DNA of 64,000 bases, from contig NW_001798996.1 in assembly GCF_000165425.1 (NCBI RefSeq), positions 3,072 through 67,071 on the forward strand, in the 5' to 3' direction. Of the stretch, positions 50,912 to 63,800 are shown in pieces. The DNA is from Paramecium tetraurelia (taxonomy: Eukaryota > Ciliophora > Oligohymenophorea > Peniculida > Parameciidae). Position 1 is the first letter of the stretch, and each line of letters opens with the position of its first letter. The notes beneath the pieces were generated by a model. The model searched no databases, had not been told where the DNA came from, and saw only the letters and a program-made list of their open reading frames with translations. A program made the position numbers and the translations under genes.

Positions 50912-51925
50912 TCAAAAGATATCAATAAGGTCTAATTACAATGATTAAACTTTTTAAAGATTAGCGACTTCCTTGACATATTCTTGAATTCCAATTTATT
51001 TGTGTTTATCAATGATGTGTACACTTCCAGCTAATGAACCCCTTGCGATGTTATTTTCATCATATTGACCCCAACTTACACAATGGATATCCTTCTTATG
51101 TAATTCTCTGTCTATACTTTATCTAAACTCCAACATTTCCCTCCTCCTATTCTCTAATCCCAAAATAATTTATCTGTTTTAACAATAAGATTCTAATTAT
51201 TCTGATTAAGACATGTCTTCAAATTCTGCTTGATTCCCCTTCAAGACCGTTCTTCTTATCTAATTTAATTGAATCGTTTTACATATGCTGCTTAATTCTC
51301 TTGCTTGTGAATAAACGATTGATAATCATTAATATCCCACAATACAATTTTACAATCCTTGCCTCCGCTTCCTAATTTTTATTCTTATGACCAATCCAAA
51401 GCAGTTGAATGACCCTGTAGGTATATCTGCATGTGGGTCTTTTGTATTTTATTGTGCTTTTTTTTTGTGACAATCCACACAAGCACATTGCTATTGTAAC
51501 TCTTCGTAGCAATTAATTTTTGAGTAGAATTGCATTTGATGATATTTACATCTCACCGATGAACAATTATTTGGCTTATTTTAAAATGAGAATTATTATA
51601 AAATTGCAATTGCTGGAACACAAAAGTAACTTAGTGATTTATGTGATATTTCACTTATGGGATGTCTGGATACTCATTTTAGATTACCTACAGTAGTCAC
51701 GATTAATTGACAAAGCGTTTATTTCCATATATTGGTAAATTCATCATAAATTCCATCTGTTTTAATGGCAAAATATACTTTTTGTCTAGTGTATTTTTTG
51801 GATTCAATCACAATTAGTCCCCATTTCCAAGAAGTAACTGGCCAGTCTATGGCGTTTTATATGTGAGATCTGTAATGCAAGCCCTACAAATCTCAATTGT
51901 ATTATTTAGGAGTTAAATTATTCAT
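50912..51925 (-). pseudogene. RBBP4/MSI1-like histone-binding WD40 protein, disrupted
   Basis: Recognisable RBBP4/MSI1 segments are all on the minus strand. The N-terminal binding helix reads HIQNAIDWPVTSWKWG (compare HALEWPSLT...W). A blade reads NIIKCNSTQKLIATKSYNSN followed by VLVW. Another reads GHSTALDWSQE, then KIVLWDIND. The last blade includes HKKDIHCVSWGQYDENNIAR. This family chaperones H3-H4 in CAF-1, HAT1 and PRC2 complexes. Frame is interrupted by in-frame TGA at 51895-51893, where Trp is expected, by another near 51560, and by at least two frame changes. Either a decaying copy or a poorly sequenced gene. Confidence 0.6.
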
Positions 51926-52174
51926 GTTGGATATCAATAATATTGAAATTTATATTTATTTTCCTTTGATTAGAAATATTAAGCATTTTCATGTTCAATT
52001 AGGCTTCTCGACATTTATTGTATATCTAACTGGGATGATGACTGTTTTTTGAATTGACTGAACACGTTGAGGTAATTAAGATGACTTTTCTTAAATTCGG
52101 ATATTATAAATTAATTCTAAACAAACCATACTTCCCAAATCATTCTGTATTAATTAAACAAGATTTTTTACAAA

Positions 52175-52599
52175 ATGGATTAAACTTACAAAAGAAGCAA
52201 ACGAACATACATCAAGAGTTCTTTGTAAACCAGAAAACTTTTAGCTGAACTAGTCTTAATTTAAGGACTCAAAATAAAAAATGTAAGAATTTCTCTATCT
52301 CTATAAAGGCCGCTAAGAAATTACAGATCAAGTATGCAACTGCGAAATCGATCATCCTATATTACAGGTAGAATGTAATTAAGAAATAACAGAATTACAA
52401 ACCAACAAAGCAATGTTCTTATGCTTCAATTAAAAGTGCTATTACTTATACTATTGTATCGAAATTAGCAGGGTAGCATGTAAATTCAAGATGTATTCAC
52501 TTCTTAAACGTTACAGAATCTAAAAAATGAATAAATATATATTATAAATGAATTATTATTGGTGTGATTTTCATAGTAGAGGAAAACATCAAAAGTTGA
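52175..52599 (+). CDS. Small helix-turn-helix protein, copy B
   Basis: Begins MDQTYKRSKRTYIKSSLQ. The 26-nt intron 52283-52308 joins LVLIQGLKIKN to AAKKLQIKYATAKSIIL, the same intron position as copies A and C. Then come KQCSYASI and IVSKLAGQHVN, matching RC-x-F-x2-I and SKLAG in copy A. The C-terminal end is uncertain; the continuous frame stops near 52599 (about 132 residues). Flanking DNA is spacer. Predicted DNA-binding role from the HTH only. Confidence 0.68.
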
Positions 52600-53008
52600 T
52601 TCCATAAGTAGAAGGTCCTTGAGTTTGTAATGTTATTTTAGTATTTAATGGTAAGTAATTTATTTCTTAAAATTTTAATGATAAATTCTAAAGGTCATTT
52701 TTATTTTATGTTATTTAGAAATCAGGATATCCGATTGGTGGATGAATCAAGTTTTTGGTCTTAAATTTCATAAGAATAATCTTAATTCAAAGTAAGTAAT
52801 TAAAAAAGATTATAAAATTAATTGTAATTAAACTGTTCCTTATATATGTAAATCTTGGTTCATAGTAGTCATGCGGGAACAATAAAATAATATCAGAAGT
52901 ATTTCTATTATTATATATTAAATTATACAATAATTTGTAATGGGTCATTGTACAAGTTAAATTTAACATAACAAATCTCCTCAAAAATAAAATCCGAAAA
53001 CACTTTCA
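52600..53008. other. AT-rich intergenic region
   Basis: Nothing recognised; upstream side of the C2-like gene. Confidence 0.45.
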
Positions 53009-55990
53009 ATGGGAACAATGAAATTCAATAGTGAGCTATTTAATATTAGATTGACTCATCCATCTAAGTCATGCTATCTTAAAATTGATATCGGTGGATA
53101 TTTCAAATGCGATACTCCGAAGCATTTCGACTTAGAGGGCAAACATGGTGTAAGATTGCATAGTTATATAATAATAGTGGAAGAGAAAAATAACATTGCA
53201 ATTAGAAGCGAGTGAATTATAATTGAAGGAAAAATATTTGGTTTTCTTTCTGTATGAGGATGATAAAGAACTGTCTCAATTGAGGATTGCCTTGTATGAC
53301 ATTATTCAGGGGCCTCAATTTTTTGATTACCAAATAGGTAAGGGCAGATTGTCGTTTAATATGATAATGGCTTAGATCCTTTAATTAGAGATAAACCCTT
53401 AAGATATGATATGCACAATGAACACATGCATATAAGAGAAATAATATGTATTCAATTTGAGGTTGGTGACTCGAAAGATGCAATTCCTCTCAGAAAATTC
53501 AGAGAAGTTTAATAACCCTGCTTTCATAAGAGGCAGAAGTGCATCATACAATAGCATTCAGGATGAGTTATTCAGAATACAATGGCTGAGCACAGAAATG
53601 CCTCGATTGATAGTGGAATTGCCAATGAATGAGATCTCAAGTTCTTCATTGTAGGTTTGCATTTGGAGTATAAATAAATCCTTAGAGGATCATTCCCCAA
53701 CTCGAAAGTCTGTCAAATCTCTAAATTTTCATGTGGAATCAATAGAACAAGTGTTGTTTGCTGAATCGAACATCGCTCTAAATTATTTGCTATAGAATCA
53801 GGAGGAATAGATGGATGATCATAGTATTCACAGATGCAATATAACCAAAGGATTGTGGTTAAGAGGGAATAAGATCGGACAGATGCAATCAGACTTTAGG
53901 ATTAAGATTCCGGTGTATTTGAAATAATAGATGATTGGGTTGAGAACGGAGAAGGGATGCACTATAGGGACAGGTATATTAGCAAATTAAAGCATAAAGG
54001 AAATTAGTGAAGTAGTAAATCACTTTGAGAAATTGAGTTAGGTAATGTTTAAATTATCATCCAACAATCAAGATTCATAAAAGTAGCAATTGATGACTGA
54101 ATTGCAGAACTCGGCTTAGTAATTGTTGGTAGTGGTGAGTAAAAGTGATAAAGATTCACAATTGCGATAATTTTATTACAAGAGTTATGATGATTTGATG
54201 AAGGGCTAGGAGATATTCATAAAAATTGCAGAGAATCTCTTGAATTTTGTGGACAAAATAGAAGGTAATATTAGAGAGATCTATTATGACATTTTATTAA
54301 TTGTATGCACTAGAGGTGAATTAAGTTTAGGGTCAATGGGATATTTTGATGATTGCAAATAATTAAATAAAAAGCAATTGAAGTTTAAGAGTCAAATCTG
54401 TTGTCATTTTTAATAATTTCTATATAACACATTAAACATTGCTTTATAAAAGATCTGTTTGAAAGCTATGTCTCCTAAAGAGAAGGCATTCGTTGAAAAA
54501 TTCTTGGTGAGTTCATTTTTCAAAGTTCCTGAATTTAGGGAAGCCTTTGTTAATGCGCTGCAAAATCCAAATGATCCTGAATTATCGGAATGGCGTGGGA
54601 CTGATTATTAATTAGATGACCCTGAGAATTTCAGAACTGAACAAATCACGGTGTTATTTGATTGGCAGAGTTACTTTTACAATTATTTGCCTTCTAATTT
54701 AAATATCAATGCTGTTACATTGACTTCAGATGAAGAATGGCGTAGGATCATTGCTAAAAGAAACACAACATTCTTCTTCCTTGTTTAAGCTTTATGTTTA
54801 CATATCTAATAAAAGTTCTAAAAGGACATCATTCCGTGGAAGGATATTCCTGGATATCGAAAGATTTTGAAGACTCTATTGTGTGAATTAAAAATAAGGG
54901 AATCATATCCTGATGCTATGATCAATGCAATCACTCAGGTTGTTACTAATGGAGGTCCGTTGAATGTTATTATTATGATATTGTACAATAAAACTAAGTA
55001 AATACTTTGTAGTATATATATTAATAGCATTTTTTCGAGTGATAGAGTTGTCCATGTGATGGATTTGATAAGTTAATGTATATAGCAATGTTAAGCCATT
55101 CCAACTAACTTTGATTACCCATTTTTTTTGAATGGATTGAGAGTGGCAGTTACTCAAAGTGAAAACGCTTATGTGATCGCCAAGAGTTTGCACTTAATCT
55201 ATAATAACTATTTAGTATTCCCATTAGAATTTAAAAAAGCCATCGTGGACTTTCTATTTGAAGGTCAGTGTTATGAATTGTTTTTGCATTGGTCTAAGAC
55301 CGTTAGGAGTGTTTATATCAGTCTACTGATCTATCGAATTTATCATCTCCATAGAAATAACAAGATTCAAATTACAGATGAAAATTAATTTGACAAATAG
55401 TACTTCCAAATTACTAAACCAAAAAGATTGCAGAGTTATTACGAGAATAGAAAGGAGGAGACTCAATTGATGGTATCTGATTAATTATTTTTAGTTAGAG
55501 TGACTATATTTATTTGAAGTATTCTAGATTTATGATGAATATTGAATCAGCCAAAGCCAAATTCTTCAGTAAATCTTTAAATAAAGAATTGCCGTTGGTG
55601 TAAAGGATGAAGATGAAATTAGAATAAAAACTGAAAGTCGAAGGTTCATCTTTTAGAGATTTGGTCATTTGTGAAGAATAGAGCAAAAATCCAATCACTG
55701 AAATGGATAAAAGAATAATCTACGAGAGAAAGATAGAGTTCAGGAATCCAAACAAAAAGAAAACCATTATCCTCAATGATAGTCATATCAGATATCTTTC
55801 TACTGCTTTGACTGAATACAACGAAATGCAAAAACAATACACTAAATGGAGATAATAGAACATTGCCTCTGTTTAGGCTTCCATTCAAGGAATGACTGAT
55901 GAAGAAAAAGCTGCAAAACTCACCTAGTTCCCAGTTCCACAAATAAAGCTCATGCAAACCTATGACATGAAGGAAGGCAAACAGGATTGA
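53009..55990 (+). CDS. C2-like large cytosolic protein, partly DUF1765-like
   Basis: 977 residues after removing intron 53150-53177 (28 nt) and a 20-nt element at 55500-55519 (GTG...AAG) whose removal restores frame. N-terminal 140 residues look like an NT-C2 or C2 domain: FNIRLTHPSKSCYLKIDIGG, KHGWKRKITLQLEASELQ and LVFFLYEDDKELSQL. The middle is helical. A conserved-looking block at 54500-54780 reads SFFKVPEFREAFVNALQN, SEWRGTDYQLDDPENF and VLFDWQSYFYNYLP, recalling fungal DUF1765 proteins. The C-terminus is charged and helical. Likely a lipid-binding scaffold; function unknown. Confidence 0.65.
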
Positions 55991-56073
55991 CATTGTATTA
56001 TGTTTTCACTAAATTATTTGATAATATTATGTTTAACATTTTCATTGGCATTTTTGGTCCCAATAATCAAATG

Positions 56074-57400
56074 TCACTGCAATATAATGTTATTATATTG
56101 CTTATTTGGTTAACTTTGATTTTACATCATGTTGACCGTACTAGTTGTTTCTAGTTTTGGTTAACATTGAATAAACATCTGATATTAAAACATTTTAAAT
56201 AAATGACTAATATCTGCTAATGTATACAATTATCCCATGTTATTTGAACATCCCAAGCACCTTGGACACAATTGTGGATTAAATTGAACACCAGGTTAAT
56301 TTGAATTACAAATAAATTACTATTCCTATTATTAAATAGTTCCCAATTATTCTTATTACTCATTCACGCCTAATAATAACTATTATTATTGATTAATCCC
56401 AAGCTGCCCATATTCCATTACAAATTTTTAGAAGGCTTCGCTTTAATATTAATACTATTGATGCAACAACTCTTAAGGGTTATATTAATTTTCATTTTTA
56501 TTTGGTTCTTCCTTGACAAATACTTCCTCGGATACTTAGTTCTTTTTTTCATCCATATCTATATTTTCTTATTTCACATTAATCGATGTGCATTTCTTCA
56601 CCTTAGACCGAGTCATTCTATCAGCAGCATCCAATTTCAAAGTCTTTAGTTAGGATTTCTTTATTTTAATAGAACTATTTATAAATTTATATTATTTGTT
56701 TTTCTTTTTCTTTTTATATTTTGTAATATTTAATGAATCTTAAGAATCTTCCTATTGGTCATCTTCATCAGATTCCTCTAGATCAGATTGATACTTTCTT
56801 TTTAGGTTGGCATAAAATCTATTTTTAACCATATTTTCCTAATAAATAAGTAAAGGATATTACAGGACGACCATTTAAAAAAGTGGAGATATAACTCCAC
56901 TTAGTTCCAAACTTCTTGTATAGTCTCAAAATTATTTTATCCTCCTCATCAGTCCATTTCTCATTGTTAATATGTCCTTAGAGCTGATTTAGATAACGTT
57001 CTCTAACTTGCTTTCCAGTTCTCCAATTCATAACTGTGCATATCTTACTCCATTTTTTCCCATACTTCTGCACCAATTCCTTTAATTATTCATCCTCCTC
57101 TTGGGACCACAATTGTCTTTAAAGCGTCTTAAATCAAATAAAAAATATTACATTTTCTGGATGTAATGATTGCCATTTCATCATGCACTCAAGTGGGTTT
57201 GGTCCGTTTAAATACTTACTTATCGATTTCCAATTCCCCTATTGACAATCGTACTGTTCGTTCAGTTTCTCAACCTCTTCAGCCGTCCAAACATAATTAC
57301 ACTTTTTAGTTAATAAATTAGAACAAACCTCATAAATGCCTTCCGAATTAACTCTGCTTTTCATCTAGTTGGATGCAGCACTAATCTCAGATGTAATCAT
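56074..57400 (-). CDS. Three-repeat (R1R2R3) Myb DNA-binding protein
   Basis: 425 residues after introns 57128-57151 (ends AAG) and 56839-56863. Repeat 1 (from residue 37): WTAEEVEKLNEQY...NWKSISKYL. Repeat 2: LWSQEEDEQLKELVQKYG followed by KWSKICTVM. Repeat 3: KWTDEEDKIILRLYKKFG followed by KWSYISTFL, then MVKNRFYANLKRK. Tryptophan spacing is that of animal c-Myb and plant 3R-Myb. A basic KYKKKKKNK stretch and a Gln/Asn-rich tail with CNSNQPG and CPRCLGC follow. Likely a transcription factor, perhaps of cell-cycle genes as in other 3R-Mybs. The ATG overlaps the stop of the upstream frame. Confidence 0.9.
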
Positions 57401-58557
57401 TTCTTTTTTAAAAAATATTACATAAAATCAAACTCGATATCACATTTAATACTAAGAAATGACAAATTATACTTTATTCCAATCTTTAATTTCTAATTAC
57501 ATACATGTATACAAACACAATCTACAATCATGCAACTCTAAACAGAATCATTCAAATAATAAATCATTAACGTAATATTTTCAATTCCCATTAAAATCAT
57601 CTCAAATATTATTATATTTATATCAAAAAAGCTCCATAATTTCGTTTCCAAATTAAAGATAAGCTTAATTGGCTCTTTTAAAATCACTTCTTCTATCCCA
57701 AAATCAATAATACTTTTCAAACCTATTATAATCATTGACATCACCCTCCTCTTTGTGTCATTCTTTAAATGGCTAATTTGTTCACACTTCCTAAAGCCTT
57801 CTCCCCCTTCATACAAATCCGTCTATTGTATTAGAAAATGTAATTCTAACTTTTCATTTTCTTTCAAAAAATAGATTGCCAAAATTTTCATTATGTCATA
57901 ATAATACTCTAATGTTTCTCGGGATAATTGAACCATTATTTGTATTTTATTCGAACATAACTCGCTGAATTATAGGTAACTTTGCACCATTTAACAAATT
58001 AGGTCTAACTCTAAACTCAATTTATAATACAAAACTTTTTAGAAGAATAGAAGCAATCTCAAAAAATGTCAACATTATAGAATATTAGATTTAGGTTAAA
58101 GATTTATACCTTTTAACAATCATCTATTACTACTATTTCTCTACCGTTATTAATTGTAATATACATATATTCATTATCATATATTAATATATAAAGCACT
58201 ATATGATCAGCAACATTTAAGCAGCAGCGGTGACTTAGATTAAATTTATTGACAGCTCTCCACAAAAATATTGAAATAGATTTATGTTATCAATTGTTTA
58301 AATGTATGCTGTCCTGGTAGTGCACTTGTGTTCCCACCTTTCTTTAATTTAATTTAATTTTGTATTTTTTTCTAAATCCTCATTCTCAAGGACCATGGTA
58401 TCAATAGTCTTATTGTCTTCCCCACTTGGTTTTTTTTATATTTAATGGCAAACAAAACCAAATGTCCTATGTAATATGTCCTTTCCCTCTTTTCTATTAA
58501 TCTAAATTGTCTATCAATTATGGTTTAGTGTGGCAAATTTCTATGTTCCCTCCTCAT
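57397..58557 (-). CDS. Putative gene upstream of Myb, unknown
   Basis: Protein-like minus-strand text begins MRREHRNLPHQTIIDRQF (ATG 58557). It passes through PSGEDNKTIDTMVLENED and IKERWEHKCTTRTAYIQ after a slip in an A run near 58430, then a frame change leads to LELDLICQMVQSYLQFSE. The last 180 codons (57936-57397) are one clean frame: ETLEYYYDIMKILAIYFL, HLKNDTKRRVMSMIIIGL and LWSFFDINIIIFEMIL, rich in hydrophobic helices. TGA 57399-57397 overlaps the Myb ATG. No family recognised. Confidence 0.4.
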
Positions 58558-59823
58558 CTTATTTTTCCTTTTTACAACTTACACTATCTAATATAAATAT
58601 TCTTATTAACAATTTTAAATTTCTATTTCTTAAAATAAATCTTAATCCTCACTCAATAATAATGATATTCAATTTAACTGATTCTTACTTGTAGCTTTGT
58701 CTTACTAATCCTTCATACTACATCTTTATCTTAATTGCTCGTTGTTTGCTTATATTAATTGATATTAAATTATCAAACCTTATTTTATTTCATCTAAAAA
58801 TTTATTATTTTTTAGTTTTACTTAAATTGAGTGGAATGATATTTATATCTTTCAGCTTAATTTTCTCATTCATTCCAAAACAATATTAAATTTGTATTAT
58901 TATTCAAAATTTTCAGAAATGATAATTTCAATTCTGATGTTTAGCGTGAACACTAACTTTAGAAGTAATTAAAACTTTAATACAATTAATTCTAAGATTA
59001 AAAGAAAGAATAGATTATTTGAATAATTGAGTAAGACTGATTTGAGTAAATAAATTGATTTATTTAATTATTAAAATCTAAATTCAATATTAATATAGAA
59101 ATTTTAAGATTTTTTTACATAAACTCAACTTAAGTGACAGGAATATTGGTGTTCTAGTGAATACTTAAAGTAATTGAAATAATGGAATGTTGAGCGCAAA
59201 GTGAAAGAAAAGCTGAAAAGTTAGCTTGTAGAAATCTTTATTTAAGATAATCAATTTTTGCAAAGCACTTAGTATTTTCTTTAAATTTGAATAATTCATT
59301 TTGAAATATTTAAGAAATTAGCAAGTAAGCCTATAATGGAATATTTTTGAAATTCGTTTATGGTTACTTAAATTTGATAAAAATCGAACTTGACACTATA
59401 TTTAATCAAAAATATGGATTCAAAAGTTTGTGAAAGAGTAAGAAAATTTCTTTATTTATTAAATAATAATATATATTAATAATAACAAATCCATATAGAC
59501 TTTTCTCATACAAGGAGTGATTTTAGAATTAGAACGCCATGAATCCAAAGTATTGAAATTATCAGAAATTTGAATCAGAAAAGAAAATCAAAAATATTTA
59601 TTAAATTCATAAGTTCGCCAAAAATTTTGATTGGTTACTTTAACATCGGTTATTGTAATAATAAAAAGCTCGAAAATCTGTAAACAATAGAAGATATTAT
59701 TGGGGATTCTTATTAATAATTATCAAAATATGAATAAATTCGAGGATTGATTTTTCTTTATAAATTAAAATCAGCCAAGTCTTATCTAATAATTTTTATT
59801 ATTTTTCAATTTGGAAATCTTAT
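58558..59823. other. Long AT-rich intergenic region
   Basis: Over 1.2 kb with no supported gene on either strand. Mostly A/T runs; nothing structured noticed. Confidence 0.45.
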
Positions 59824-60154
59824 ATGAAACAAAGTACTTAATCTATTCTCAAGTTACGCCCCTACAAGAAAGTGCCTCAAGATAAAAAAAAGCAACTAGT
59901 TGAACTGGTATTTTAGAAAGATTGGAAAATTAAAAAGGTCTCTATTTATTATTTAGCAATAGGCTTCACTCTACCTCCATATCAATTACGCTACTGCTAA
60001 GAACGTCGTTCTGAAATATAGAAAGTTTTCCATTCAAAAAAAAACCTCAAAGCTTCCAGAATCCAAGAGATGCTAGTACAAACTAATTGGATTATCCAAA
60101 TCAAGAATCTAAGTTATAAGTAGTAAGGGAGGAATACAATAAGGGGATGTATGA
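59824..60154 (+). CDS. Small helix-turn-helix protein, copy C
   Basis: 101 residues after removing the 25-nt intron 59938-59962 (GTC...TAG). The sequence before the intron, RPYKKVPQDKKKQLVELVF with KIKK, and after it, ASLYLHINYATAKNVVLKY, align with copies A and B without gaps, and the intron sits at the same codon boundary. A later KRCQYKLIG matches the Cys motif. The TGA at 60152-60154 may be in intron sequence, because readable text (YVETIQPEKVVYSPQED) continues to about 60415. The most divergent of the three copies. Confidence 0.6.
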
Positions 60155-60831
60155 TTTCAATATTTTATATATATATATATAAATTATAAATGGATCTCTA
60201 TTTGCAGAATCTTTGTTGACACCTTCAATATTATAACATACCTAATTGAAATGACAAATTCACTCTTAAATTAAAAACCTAAGCTAAAGTAGTTACCGTA
60301 ACTTCTCATTATAACTGAATATCTAATATGTAGAAACAATTTAGCCAGAAAAAGTTGTATATTCTCCTTAGGAAGATTAGCAATGTAAATAGCTATTTAT
60401 GCTATTTAAATTGCTCCATATTAACTTTTTCTATTTTATAAATCATCATATTAATAAAATAGAAAAACTACATTGTTTATTCTTTAATTATAAATACGAT
60501 TTAGATTAATTTGAAATAATCGTATTCTATTTTTAGATCAAATTCAAAAATAATAAGCCATTCATCTCGATCAATAAATGATTTAATACTGATATTGATG
60601 ATGTCCATTATAACTAACATTTTAATACTATATCTTTAGTGTATTTGAGTTAATCTAATTTGTCCTTACATAGATCATATTGAAATCACTCCAATGATAA
60701 AATATATTGATTTGCTTTTTTGGTATTTAAGAATCATAGTTTATTACTTTATATTTTAGTAATTTTCTTTGAATTGAATATTTCAAAATAGCAAATTTCG
60801 ATTATTAATTTAAGATTAGGAGAATTTCCAA
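60155..60831. other. AT-rich region with possible extra coding text
   Basis: Starts with a short TA dinucleotide tract near 60166-60182. Between 60257 and 60415 the plus strand reads as plausible protein, perhaps a 3' extension of HTH copy C. The rest is spacer before the ABC transporter. Confidence 0.35.
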
Positions 60832-63800
60832 ATGTAAAGGGAATTTTAGGGATTAAAACAATTTCTATATTGTACAAATAAAGAGTGAAATTCGACATAT
60901 GGATTCCTGATTTTATAGAATAAAATTAAATTAAGAATGGAGAATGAATAAACTAAGAATCGCTCATTTGTGAATTAATGCAAAATTGTTTTCCAGAAGA
61001 ACTTTTTGCTTTACTTGAGGGAGAAATAAGTTTATGGAGATTTCTTCCCTCCATTTATTTGTTTCATCCTATTATACTCAGCAAGTATTATATTGTAGGA
61101 TAATAAGAATCTAGTAGTGAGATTGCAGTTTCATAAACTAGTGCTTAATTTTTGCCAATGAGTTTGTTATTACTGACTCGAAATGTGATAACTGCGATGA
61201 TAAGTGAAAAATCAGAGAGATAAAAAGAAACTTAAAAAGTAAATATCATTATGTAGAAATATAGATTATGGGTTTGAAACCTAATTCGTACTCATTTGGA
61301 TGGATCTTAACTAACTACGTTAGATTATTCGCGGTGTCATTCTTTTTCTTGATTTTGGTTGTACCAACAGGAGTAATGAAAACTAATGAGATTAACCAAA
61401 ATTCTCTGACGATGAGTGAAACCATAATAGGGTTTGGAATGTATGGGTTGGCTCAATTGCAATTGTGCTATTTGATTGCTGCCATCTTCGAGACCCCTAA
61501 AACAGGCGCAGATTTAGCAGTGGTTATAAATGTGTTTGGGTCGATTGGAAGTCAACTTTTGACGATAGAATACATATAATAGTATGAATTTATTTAAATT
61601 CCAGACATTCGTATGTGGTTTATATCCTGAGCTTGATTCCCTCATTTTGTTATAATGTATATCCATATGTATCAATTACTGGTGTTGTTGAGTTTGATTT
61701 TGGAAAAAGAGAGTATTTTGGAGTACTTCTATTTGATATCCTATTCTATGGAATACTAGCGTAATATTTAGATTAAGTTGTACCTAATGAATATGGGACA
61801 AATAAGCATCCATTGTTTTTTTTAGGAGTAAAGAATGAAAATTAAATGAAGAAGAAAAATCATGTTGAACACACTTATGTTGAGCCCTTAAATGAGGAGA
61901 TGTAAGATGGCTAAGATGAAAGCTCTGCTATTTTCCACGAACAACTGAAGAATCGCATAGTAAGCAATATATCTCTATATATAGTAAAAAGCTGTGTAAA
62001 TAGAGGATTTAAAAAGATATTTCGGAGATACAAAGGCAGTCGATGGATTGACTCTCTCCATATATGAATCCTAAATTCTCTGTTTGTTGGGACACAATGG
62101 AGCTGGGAAGACAACTGCAATTTCTTTGTTGACAGGTCTAATCAAGAAGGATTATGGATAAATTAAATATTATGGAATTTCAACTGATGAAGATTTGGAT
62201 GGCATTAGAAGCTTTTTAGGAATTTGTCCCTAGAAGGATGTCTTGTATAATAAAATGACTGTGGTTGAACACTTGACCTATTATGGCAGGATCAAAGGAC
62301 TTGATGGTTAGACTTTAGAGAATCAAATTGAAGAAGTTATAGAAAAGTGTGCATTGGCATCAGAGAAAACAAAACAGGCGAGTTAATTATCAGGTGGAAA
62401 TAAAAGGAAATTGTGTTTGGCTATGGCTTTGATTGGTGGATCTAAAGTGATCTTCTTGGATGAACCTACTTCAGGAATGGATCCAGTCACAAGAAGGAAA
62501 ATATGGAATATTCTATTGCAAATGAAAAATGAAGGGAAATGTTTAATCCTGACAACACATCATTTGGATGAGGCTGAAGTGTTGTCTGAAAGAATTGCCA
62601 TCATGGCCAAGGGAAAGTTGTTGACTGTGGGAAGTGTTGATTTTGTTAAGAAGAATTTTGGTATCGGTTATCATTTGAATATTTATAATTTAAAAAATTC
62701 ACTAGAGATTTGGGAAGATAAAGTTGAGAAAATCAAGTCATTAATAATGAATTAAATAAAAGATGCTCGCTTAGAACCTTAAACAGCCAATTTGTGTGTA
62801 AGCTTCTCAGTTCCATTTGATAGCAAATCCAGCTTATTAAATATATTTGAAATTCTAGAGAATGATCAATCTATTTAAATCAATTTATTGATGAACACTT
62901 TAGAAGAAGCCTTCATCAATATTGGTATGGATGAGGAAGCATTCTTAAAAAAAGCTCAGATGAATGGATCAATTTAAATTAACAATTAATTTGAATAAGA
63001 GGTAAATCTTAATGATGAATTTGCAAAAATCATCCCTCCTAATTGTCTTAAGAATGATCCCGTCTACTCATTCGCTTTGCAATTCAAAGCCTGTTTCCTA
63101 AGGAAATTATTTGGAATGAAGGGGAAAAGATTGGCAGTTCAACTATTTTTTTCATCAATCTTTTGTGTCCTTGGTCCACTATTAGGTAGCCTGACTAAAA
63201 GCACTGTTAAACCAATTGATGACGAAGATGATCTTAAATCGTACTATTTAAGAGAGTATATCATCTCATTTAGTATTTACCTTTGTGCTTTCATTGAACT
63301 TGTGATGGCTATGAGTATATCCAGCACTAGTATTGGTAGTGTGCCAGTTCAGGAAAGATAGCAAAAGCAAAAATATGCTCTTAATGTAATGGGATGTAGA
63401 ATCGAACCTTACTGGATAGCTAATTTCGCATTTGATAGTGGTGTGGCTACTATTCTGTTTCTAATTTACTCACTAACAACACTAGCACTATAAGTGGAAT
63501 AACTTAACTACTTCGTTGTATATGCTTTGTTCTTCTTTTGCTTTTTAACCTATGTAGCCTTATCATACCTATTATCATGGCTATTTACAGAATTCCTGTC
63601 CTCTTTGAAATATATGATGTTACTGATGATCTTTATATTTTATATGCCAGGCATGATCTGCTTCTTTTTGGTGAAGTAAACAATTTTCAAATGGACTCTT
63701 TGTTTCCTCTTACCAAGTGTTTCATTATTATCAGGATTAACAGCAGTCTTGGATCTCAACTATAATCCCTCCATTATTGAAGTTCCTAGTTTCTTTATTG

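Noticed and set aside
54903-55193. 96-residue minus-strand ORF
   Set aside because: Antisense to a continuous frame of the C2-like protein on the plus strand.
56389-56649. Hydrophobic plus-strand ORF of 86 residues
   Set aside because: Antisense to the Gln-rich tail of the Myb gene, which reads cleanly on the minus strand with introns.
58200-58340. Possible structured RNA
   Set aside because: The stretch with GC-richer words reads as protein on the minus strand (IKERWEHKCTTRTAYIQ), so coding explains it better.
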